Shown: positions 27,171-33,928 of the stretch, piece by piece
Position numbering within the stretch: position 1 is the stretch's first letter
How the letters are laid out: each line of letters opens with the position of its first letter
IMG/VR virus record: IMGVR_UViG_3300038954_000134
Coordinates: 1-33,928 of that record
Source of the DNA: a virus
Reading direction: 5' to 3' (one strand)
DNA length: 33,928 nucleotides
Translations under genes and position numbers: made by a program
The notes under the pieces: generated by a model
What the model was told of the DNA's origin: nothing
Database searches by the model: none
The model's input: only the letters and a program-made list of their open reading frames with translations

Positions 27171-27194
27171 AAAAAGTATAAAATTTTATAAAAA

Positions 27195-29174
27195 ATGGCA
27201 GATAATAAAAATAAACGTACAGTATATCAAAATTTAAATAATTTTTTTAATTTAGATGGTTTTGGTTTTGCACCAATTCAGCATGATCAAGATAATAATA
27301 AAGTTGTTATAAAAGGTAATTCTCCAGAAGATATTAAAAGAAAAGGGTTGGAGATTGAACAACGAAAAAAAATTCAGGATAAATATTTTCGTACAACTGA
27401 TAGAGGTTTCCAAAAAGCATTACAATATGAAGCAGCAAGACTTCCAGCTTATATTGATTATGAGGGAATGGAATATTACCCAATTATTTCTTCTGCATTA
27501 GATTTATTTATGGAAGAAGCTACAACTATCGGACCTAATGGAAATATGTTAAATATTTATTCTAATAAAGATAGAATTAAATACTTATTAGAAGAATTTT
27601 TTTATGATATTTTAAATGTTAATGTTAATTTACCTTTTTGGACAAGAAATGTTGTTAAATATGGTGATAATTTTGTGTTATTATATGGTGAAAGAAAAAA
27701 GGGAATTACTCATGTGAAACAAATGGTTAATTATGAAGTTGAGAGATTTGAAAGAATACAAAAAGGAAAACCAGTTGTTAAATTCAAAGAACGAATGACG
27801 GGTGATGAGTTTAATGTTTTTGAAATAGCACATTTTAGATTATTAGGAGATGACAAGTATCTTCCATACGGAAGTTCTGTATTAAATAAAGTACGTAGAG
27901 TTTTTCGTCAACTTGTTATGGGTGAGGATGCTATGCTCACATATCGTATTATACGTGCTGGTGAGAAAAAAGTATTTAAAATTGATGTTGGTAATATTGA
28001 TGAAGAGGATATTGAAGATTATATCTATAAAGTTGCAACTAAATTTAAAAAATCAATGGAAGTATCACCTAATGATGGTCAAATTGATTATCGTTTCAAT
28101 ATATTAGGTAATGATGAAGATTATTTTATACCTGTTAGAAATGCTAATGTCGAAACAGGTATAGATACTTTACCGGGTGCATCAAATCTTGATCAAATTC
28201 AAGATATTGAGTATTTACGTGATAACTTGTTTACTGGTCTTGGAATACCAAAACCATTTCTATCATTTCAAGATGCTGCTGGTGGTGGTAAAAATATGGC
28301 TCAATATGATATAAGATTTGCCAAAAAAATTAATAGAATTCAACAATCAATGATCCAAGAATTAAATAAAATGGCAATGATTCATTTATATTTATTGGGT
28401 TATGATAAAGAAGATATTGGTAATTTTACTTTAACATTAACTAATCCATCTACACAGCAAGAAATGCTTAAAGCAGAATTATTTAGAGAAAAATCACAAG
28501 TATATACTGAGCTTACACGTGGTGAAAATGGCATTGCTGCTATGTCACATACTAAAGCAAAACGTATTGTTTTCAATATGAGTGATCGTGAAATTGTTAA
28601 TGATCTTAAACAACAAAAAATGGAAAAGGTTGTTCAACAAGAACTTGCTGATGCACCAGTTGTTATTAAACAATCTGGTATATATTCTGATATTGATAAA
28701 AAATATGGTGAACCTGAATTAGCTGGTACAACAACTGGTGCAACTGGTGGTGAAGAAGGTGAAGCTGGTGGTATTCCACCAGAAGGTGGTGCTGCAGAAG
28801 GCGGTGAATCACCAGAAGGTGGAGGAGAAGAAATACCATTCCAATCACCAACTGATTTACCACCAATTGAAGCTGAAAGTGTAAATAGTAAAAAAATTAT
28901 GAGCAATGATGAATATAATAAACATGTTGAAAATATAGTATATGGTGATAATAAAAAATATCAAAAAAATAAAAACGAAAAGAAATTAATTAAAGAAAAT
29001 ATTGGTAAAAATGACGGTTTAAATAAAAAAGCAGAAGAGATGGTAAATGAAATTGATTCAATGTTACAAGAATCGAAAAAACTTAATGAAAATGATTCTA
29101 CAAACATTGATAATATTGATCTCGATAAACTTGGCGATATTGATTTAAAAATTGATATAGAGGATAGTGAATAA
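27195..29174 (+). CDS. portal protein (659 aa, gp20-like)
   Basis: Follows the terminase gene and has T4-type portal features: EYYPIISSALDLFMEEATT (about 94-112), FWTRNVVKYGDNFVLLYGE (about 148-166), LPYGSSVLNKVRRVFRQLVMGEDAMLTYRI (about 220-250), and IEYLRDNLFTGLGIPKPFLSF (about 337-357). It forms the DNA-entry ring at the capsid vertex. After about residue 520 there is a Gly/Glu/Pro-rich low-complexity linker, then an acidic helical tail longer than usual for the family. Late box upstream. Confidence 0.93.
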   Translation: MADNKNKRTVYQNLNNFFNLDGFGFAPIQHDQDNNKVVIKGNSPEDIKRKGLEIEQRKKIQDKYFRTTDRGFQKALQYEAARLPAYIDYEGMEYYPIISSALDLFMEEATTIGPNGNMLNIYSNKDRIKYLLEEFFYDILNVNVNLPFWTRNVVKYGDNFVLLYGERKKGITHVKQMVNYEVERFERIQKGKPVVKFKERMTGDEFNVFEIAHFRLLGDDKYLPYGSSVLNKVRRVFRQLVMGEDAMLTYRIIRAGEKKVFKIDVGNIDEEDIEDYIYKVATKFKKSMEVSPNDGQIDYRFNILGNDEDYFIPVRNANVETGIDTLPGASNLDQIQDIEYLRDNLFTGLGIPKPFLSFQDAAGGGKNMAQYDIRFAKKINRIQQSMIQELNKMAMIHLYLLGYDKEDIGNFTLTLTNPSTQQEMLKAELFREKSQVYTELTRGENGIAAMSHTKAKRIVFNMSDREIVNDLKQQKMEKVVQQELADAPVVIKQSGIYSDIDKKYGEPELAGTTTGATGGEEGEAGGIPPEGGAAEGGESPEGGGEEIPFQSPTDLPPIEAESVNSKKIMSNDEYNKHVENIVYGDNKKYQKNKNEKKLIKENIGKNDGLNKKAEEMVNEIDSMLQESKKLNENDSTNIDNIDLDKLGDIDLKIDIEDSE

Positions 29175-29209
29175 AATTAAGGATAGAGAATAATTTCTAA
29201 TTTTTTATA

Positions 29210-29218
29210 GTATTTATA
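29210..29218 (+). promoter_or_regulatory. late-type box GTATTTATA
   Basis: TAGTATTTATATTAAAT, 18 nt before the ATG at 29237. Confidence 0.55.
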
Positions 29219-29236
29219 TTAAATCACATACATTAT

Positions 29237-30031
29237 ATGGAAAATATTAATATTGGTGTTGTTAATTACATGGTTTCAGAAATGTTAAAAAAGTCATATT
29301 TTACTAATGAATTTTTAACTGAAACTGAATTTGAAAAAGGAATTGTTTCAAATACAACAAATAATTTATTAAATATAATTAAAGAATCACCTATACTTCA
29401 ATTAGAATTTAAAGTTTTTAATAATATTGAAAATAAAGAAATTGATGATGATGCTTTAGCAATTCGTTATATTGATGATAATATCAAATTATTTGAAGTT
29501 TATACATTAAATGAATTTCAAAAAGAACATGAAAAACTCAAAACATTCATTAATGAAAATAATATTGTTGAAAATGAGAAAATTAAATTATATAATGCTA
29601 TTAATTCACTTATTGAAGAATCATTAAAATCAAATGAAAAAACTGATGTTGATATAATACATGAATCATTTAATATTGTTTTAAACCATATAAAAAAATC
29701 AAAAAAGACTGAAAATAATAATAGTTTAGATAATATTAATGAAGAAGTTATTGAAATTGCAATAAATAAGTTTAATGAAAAATATAAGGATATGACACTT
29801 AATGAAGTATCATTATTTAAAAAACTTATTAATTCAAATAATAACGAAAAAAAGAAACTTTTTGAAGAATATAAAAATGATAATATACAAATATTAGAAT
29901 CATTATCAGAAGAAAATGAAAATGATAAAATCAAAAAATCACTTGAAAAAATAAATAAAATGAATTACAATCCAGAACAGGTTGATAATGATATTATTAA
30001 ACTTTTTGAATTAAAAAGGGGATTGGAATAA
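29237..30031 (+). CDS. hypothetical helical late protein (264 aa)
   Basis: Almost entirely helical and charged (Glu/Lys/Asn), e.g. EFQKEHEKLKTFINENN (about 94-110), and a coiled-coil-like C-terminal half. Located after the portal gene, where T4-like phages keep prohead assembly genes, so a scaffold or core role is possible; no sequence family recognised. It converges with the next minus-strand gene with only 3 nt between stops and no terminator visible. Confidence 0.68.
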   Translation: MENINIGVVNYMVSEMLKKSYFTNEFLTETEFEKGIVSNTTNNLLNIIKESPILQLEFKVFNNIENKEIDDDALAIRYIDDNIKLFEVYTLNEFQKEHEKLKTFINENNIVENEKIKLYNAINSLIEESLKSNEKTDVDIIHESFNIVLNHIKKSKKTENNNSLDNINEEVIEIAINKFNEKYKDMTLNEVSLFKKLINSNNNEKKKLFEEYKNDNIQILESLSEENENDKIKKSLEKINKMNYNPEQVDNDIIKLFELKRGLE

Positions 30032-30034
30032 CAT

Positions 30035-31780
30035 TTATTTAGATAAGTCTCTTAACATTTGAATTAATTCCGGTTGTGGATGACAATCGGATTTATCATT
30101 TCTATAACTAACATGTGTCCAAATACCGGATACACCATTCATTGCATTTTTTGAAATACCCCACGCACCATTAATTTCTGATGGTATTGATAATCCATCA
30201 TCATCATATTGAATATCCCACATATCTGGCTTATATGTTAAATCAATATTAGTAAATTTTTGTTTTAGTGATAAAATTAAATCTCTAACAGCATTAATTT
30301 GTGCATTAGTGTATTTTTCAAATGCTTTAAAACCCCTGAAACCTTTAGGATATAATTGAACATTTTCTATTGGGTTTTCGTTATCTCTTGGTTCTGCTGT
30401 TTGTTTATCACCATCTCTATCCATTACTGTGGGAAACCAACCACTTACACCATCTGGTCTAGTACCTCTTATTAATCCACCCCATGAATCAATTTCAATA
30501 CCGATACTTCTTTGATTTAAAAATTTATTACTTTTTGTTGTACCTAAACTTTGAATATATTCACCTTTTAACCCTAAATGATATGCCCAATAATCTGTAT
30601 TAAATAATTGAAAAATATTACCTGTTCTTGAAATAATAAATGATGTTGCTACTCTTTCACCTTTATCTCTCCACCATTTAACATCGCCACCAACATCTTC
30701 ATTACCACCACTAACTGTATGATGAAGCACAATCTGTAATTTTTGTTTTGTTTCTGTTTTAACATATTGATCTTCTGGAAAATATATGAATTTATATCTA
30801 TTATCTCTTGCAATTGATAAATTATCTAAAACTTCACTATCAATATTATACTGTTCTGATTCTGCAGTATTTGCTTTAAATGAATCAAAATTATCATTTG
30901 GGTATGTATTTAAATCACTATTATTATTAGTAATAAAAATATCATCATATCCAAAACTATAATTTTTTGGTTTATATTTTTTATTAAATGATGCTTTTAT
31001 TAAATTATTTGTATCACCTAAAACACCAAAAATTTTTAATACATAATTTAACCCTTCATTTAATTCCGGTTTAGTGTCATTTTTTTTACTTTTTTCAATT
31101 GCTCTTGAATATGTATTAGCAATATAATTAGTTCCACGATTATAACAAAATAAACTAGTACTTGCTAATTTAGCACAATTATTTGATAAATATCGCATAT
31201 ATCTAGCTTGTGCTTTTATCATTATTTCTGGATGGTTTATAATATTTTGATGTAAAATTCCTCTATTTGATCGAGCAATTTGTTTAGTATTTTCATTCCC
31301 TGATGTTGGTTGATATGATGTTGATGATTTACCAGCATTTAAATTAAGAAGAATATCAGTTTGTTCATTAATTGTCATTTCAGGTCTTACATCACTAAAA
31401 TTTTCTATAATAATACTATATACCATTGACATAGTAAAACCATTAATACCTGATTTTGTTGTTTTTGTATCATACCACCAAATTTTATAACCAGATTCTA
31501 CATATGCTTGTGCAGCTAATACATTAGGGTCTAACTCATATTTATTACTCCATTTTTCAAACCAAAATATTAATGCATCTTTAAGATTATTTATGGTTAA
31601 TTCTTCACCATTAAATTTTGCATTAACAATCCATTTTTTATCAATAGGGTTACCACTACCATCATCACTAAATGGAAGTATGCCATTATTTCCAGTTAAT
31701 AATGATTCACCATTTTTATTAATTATTTCACTAATAAAATTTTTTCCTTGTTCTGTTATTTTAGTATTTTGTCTTGCCAT
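30035..31780 (-). CDS. tail-associated cell-wall hydrolase: lysozyme-like plus amidase (581 aa)
   Basis: Residues about 75-230 have a lysozyme/transglycosylase-like pattern (NVLAAQAYVESGYKIWW with Glu95-Ser-Gly; later FCYNRGT). Residues about 345-575 are a zinc amidase of the Amidase_2/PGRP type: QIVLHHTVSGG (His353/354), AYHLGLKG (His402 region), SIGIEID, and THVSYRNDKSDCHPQP with the C-terminal His/Cys ligands. It would cut both glycan and peptide bonds of peptidoglycan. Lying directly next to the hub-like gene and far from any holin, it is more likely a virion entry enzyme than the lysis endolysin. Confidence 0.83.
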   Translation of the reverse strand: MARQNTKITEQGKNFISEIINKNGESLLTGNNGILPFSDDGSGNPIDKKWIVNAKFNGEELTINNLKDALIFWFEKWSNKYELDPNVLAAQAYVESGYKIWWYDTKTTKSGINGFTMSMVYSIIIENFSDVRPEMTINEQTDILLNLNAGKSSTSYQPTSGNENTKQIARSNRGILHQNIINHPEIMIKAQARYMRYLSNNCAKLASTSLFCYNRGTNYIANTYSRAIEKSKKNDTKPELNEGLNYVLKIFGVLGDTNNLIKASFNKKYKPKNYSFGYDDIFITNNNSDLNTYPNDNFDSFKANTAESEQYNIDSEVLDNLSIARDNRYKFIYFPEDQYVKTETKQKLQIVLHHTVSGGNEDVGGDVKWWRDKGERVATSFIISRTGNIFQLFNTDYWAYHLGLKGEYIQSLGTTKSNKFLNQRSIGIEIDSWGGLIRGTRPDGVSGWFPTVMDRDGDKQTAEPRDNENPIENVQLYPKGFRGFKAFEKYTNAQINAVRDLILSLKQKFTNIDLTYKPDMWDIQYDDDGLSIPSEINGAWGISKNAMNGVSGIWTHVSYRNDKSDCHPQPELIQMLRDLSK

Positions 31781-31783
31781 ATA

Positions 31784-33928
31784 TTAATAAATTTCAAGAG
31801 TGTACATTGAATTATATTTAGCTTGATTAGGATTATCAGCAGTTCCAACCCCTAATAAAACTTCATCTGCAGAAGCAGCATTTGCATTTGTATTTGTTGT
31901 ACTACCACCTTCAAAACCTATTATTGATGCTGGATTTTTTACTCGTGGCATGGGATATTTTAATAATTTTGTTCCAGAAAATTTAGTTGTCATTTTGTTT
32001 GGTGTAATACTATGTTCTACTGTTAATATAACATAAGCACCATTAAATAGAGGTACATTTTCTAATTGAAAATATTGTGTTGGTTGAATCATTGCATTAC
32101 CAAATCCAGTTACTGTTGCTCTATATGCTCTATTTTCATAGACATTATATAAATTTTGTCCTTTAGGTACAGGTGCTTGCAATTTATTATCACCAGCTAA
32201 TCTTGATAATATTTCTATTGATTCATTAGTTTCTGGATATTCTTTACTATCAATCCCAAAATCAAAAAACATATTTTGATTTTGTTCACCATATCTAACC
32301 CTAAATGCACGTACTTCATTTAAAAATTCACCATTATTTGTTAGTTCGTCTACTTGGCGATCTCTATCGGGATCAGGTTCACATTCACTATTTAAAAAAT
32401 CTCTTGTATTTGGATTTTCTAAATCAACAATACCATCATCTTGAAAAGGACTAAAAAGTTCAATATTAGTTGGATAACTTGCTGCTCCTCCAATATACAT
32501 ACACACAAAAACTGGATATTCTTTTTGTATACCGCTAGTGTTAATTTCAAATGATTTTTCCCATTCATTTTCAGTAAATTTTAAAAAATTTTGAAGTGGA
32601 AAAAATTCAAAACCATTTAATGATAATAATTGTGATAAAACACTAAAAACTGATGTATCTGGACTATCTTTTGCATCCATTAATGCTTTAGGATCAATAA
32701 TAGTATCACCAATTGGATTCATTGCTCTATCAACAAAAGCAAATTGACTTATTAATCCTCTTGACCGTTCATTTTTGAATGGGTATCCATTTGTTGATTT
32801 ATTTAAACCAGAAAGCCATTTATCATTTAAATTTTTAAATGAATAATATGTTTGAGTTAAAATATCATTATCACCAGTTGAATTTTTAAATTCTCTTGCT
32901 TCTTGCTCTAAATTTTCTAATCTATCATTAATTCTTATTGATAATTCATTAAAAAATTCACTAAAATAAATTCCATTATATCTTCTATTATCAAATCTTT
33001 GATTTTGTATGTTTAATGATGTATAATTAGTATTATTAACATTCTCAATATATCTAAATGTAATTTCATTAAATATTGCAAAACCAACTCTTTTAGCTAA
33101 TTTATCTAATATATCTGAAAATTCCGCATCGTTGGTTAATAAATCTTCGTAATATTCTGCTTTACATTTACGTATTCTATCTCTTACATCTTGATCTGTA
33201 ATTTCATACCATACTTCACTAAGAAATGATATATTATCTTCATCAAGACATTCTTCAATAACTAACCCATCTCTATTCTCATCACCATTTATTCTTCTAT
33301 ATAAACTATCAATGCTACTTGCTAAACTATTAAAATCATTATCAAACCATGTTAAATATCTTTGTCTTAATAAATCTTTATCTTCACTACTTAAATATTT
33401 ATTAATATCATGTATATCAGCAAAAATTAAAACTCCCCCACTTTCAATATATTTTCCTGATCCATTAACAAAGAATTCATATATTTCATTATAAAATTCA
33501 CTGTTTTTTTCAATATTTACTAATGCACCCATATATAGTTGCATAAAATATGGAAGTTCTACTATTGATGGTATTGTAAATAATTCAACATTTAAATTAT
33601 ATGGATAATAATTAAATGCACTTAAAGTATAACCAAAATTTGATAAATAAATTAATGCTGTTAATTCTGGATTCTTTACATTTCCATCTTCATATTTAAT
33701 AATATCATCATATATAGTATAATCATTAACTGATAATACATTAATCCAAGTATCTAAAATACTTGTATTATTTTTTTGTTTACTTGATATTTTATATGTA
33801 TATTTTAAACCAACATCTGCAAAATATTTATTTCCATTTATTGATAATAGTTCAACTAATTCATCATATTTAAAACTATAACTTCCATCTCTTTCATCAA
33901 ACGGGTTAAACTTTCTCCATAAATAACT
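31784..33928 (-). CDS. baseplate-hub-like structural protein (partial, at least 714 aa)
   Basis: The frame stays open to the window edge (33928); the 5' end is outside. The C-terminal part contains RAYRATVTGFGNAMIQPTQY, LFNGAYVILTVEHSITP and MTTKFSGTKLLKYPMPRV. These resemble the hub domain of gp27/gpD-type baseplate proteins (a path of 'G...I.P...' then 'Y.I..V.H....T..' strands). Followed after 3 nt by the peptidoglycan hydrolase gene, a usual hub-lysozyme pairing. The family call is by pattern only. Confidence 0.65.
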   Translation of the reverse strand, partial: SYLWRKFNPFDERDGSYSFKYDELVELLSINGNKYFADVGLKYTYKISSKQKNNTSILDTWINVLSVNDYTIYDDIIKYEDGNVKNPELTALIYLSNFGYTLSAFNYYPYNLNVELFTIPSIVELPYFMQLYMGALVNIEKNSEFYNEIYEFFVNGSGKYIESGGVLIFADIHDINKYLSSEDKDLLRQRYLTWFDNDFNSLASSIDSLYRRINGDENRDGLVIEECLDEDNISFLSEVWYEITDQDVRDRIRKCKAEYYEDLLTNDAEFSDILDKLAKRVGFAIFNEITFRYIENVNNTNYTSLNIQNQRFDNRRYNGIYFSEFFNELSIRINDRLENLEQEAREFKNSTGDNDILTQTYYSFKNLNDKWLSGLNKSTNGYPFKNERSRGLISQFAFVDRAMNPIGDTIIDPKALMDAKDSPDTSVFSVLSQLLSLNGFEFFPLQNFLKFTENEWEKSFEINTSGIQKEYPVFVCMYIGGAASYPTNIELFSPFQDDGIVDLENPNTRDFLNSECEPDPDRDRQVDELTNNGEFLNEVRAFRVRYGEQNQNMFFDFGIDSKEYPETNESIEILSRLAGDNKLQAPVPKGQNLYNVYENRAYRATVTGFGNAMIQPTQYFQLENVPLFNGAYVILTVEHSITPNKMTTKFSGTKLLKYPMPRVKNPASIIGFEGGSTTNTNANAASADEVLLGVGTADNPNQAKYNSMYTLEIY

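Noticed and set aside
30032-30034. Terminator between the converging genes at 30031 and 30035
   Set aside because: Only 3 nt separate the two stop codons and no hairpin with a T-tract is visible in either direction.
1-33928. CRISPR array or insertion sequence
   Set aside because: No regularly spaced repeats and no transposase-like gene or terminal inverted repeats were seen.

Overview
The window is a piece of a large, very AT-rich genome of a tailed phage of the T4-like (myovirus) type. This rests on a T4 gp17-type terminase large subunit, a gp20-type portal, a baseplate-hub-like protein and a tail-associated cell-wall hydrolase. The host is probably a member of the Bacteroidota: two promoters fit the Bacteroidota consensus TTG-N19/20-TAnnTTTG, and start codons lack strong Shine-Dalgarno sequences. 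I count 18 tRNA or tRNA-like genes, a tmRNA and at least two further structured RNAs. Layout: 1-8900 (minus strand) is a compact block of small, mostly unknown genes (many with Cys pairs), a DNA methyltransferase, two ordinary tRNA genes, a tRNA-Leu(UAA) split by a group I intron carrying an HNH endonuclease, and a tmRNA. Position 8955-10935 is the largest tRNA operon (minus strand), with a PD-(D/E)XK-like nuclease gene inside it. Position 10953-12647 holds two probable virion proteins. Position 12870-13988 holds a secreted basic protein and a cyclic-phosphate-processing receiver domain protein. Position 14011-14590 is another tRNA operon. Position 14621-30031 is mostly plus-strand late genes (internal or structural proteins, intein-containing terminase, portal). 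Position 30035-33928 (minus strand) is a lysozyme-like/amidase protein and a baseplate-hub-like protein cut by the window edge.

The main discovery candidate is a regulatory system. All three tRNA clusters (161-333, 8955-10574, 14011-14340) are preceded by the same arrangement on the minus strand: a promoter of the form GTAACA-N15/16-CGTA, a tiny ORF (26, 37 or 18 codons), an 8-11 nt element that copies the 3' arm of the next hairpin, and an intrinsic terminator just before the first tRNA. The amino acids in each tiny ORF match the tRNAs downstream. The ORF before tRNA-Tyr and tRNA-Lys is rich in Tyr and Lys. The ORF before tRNA-Pro, His and Gln carries an uninterrupted run of Gln, Pro and His. 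The ORF before the Asp/Glu/Val/Leu/Ala/Trp/Met-type cluster is made almost entirely of those residues. This is the logic of trp/his-type leader-peptide attenuation applied to phage tRNA operons: a ribosome stalled for lack of a given charged tRNA would free the copy element to block the terminator and switch on the replacement tRNAs.

Two phage promoter classes can be read by eye. One is GTAACA-N15/16-CGTAWWW, upstream of the leader ORFs and several other genes. The other is GTATTTATA, a short distance upstream of late/structural genes on both strands and of the intron endonuclease. Several proteins likely to be packaged share an N-terminal motif like Leu-(Phe/Met)-Glu-x-Met/Phe-x-Lys-Val/Leu-Asn/Asp-Pro. 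Further oddities are tRNAs with Leu-like long variable arms but Lys or Gln anticodons, a 125-nt tRNA-like gene with a giant D-loop region, a 96-nt cloverleaf-like RNA closed by a perfect 11-bp helix, and a terminase intein ending in His-Gln.
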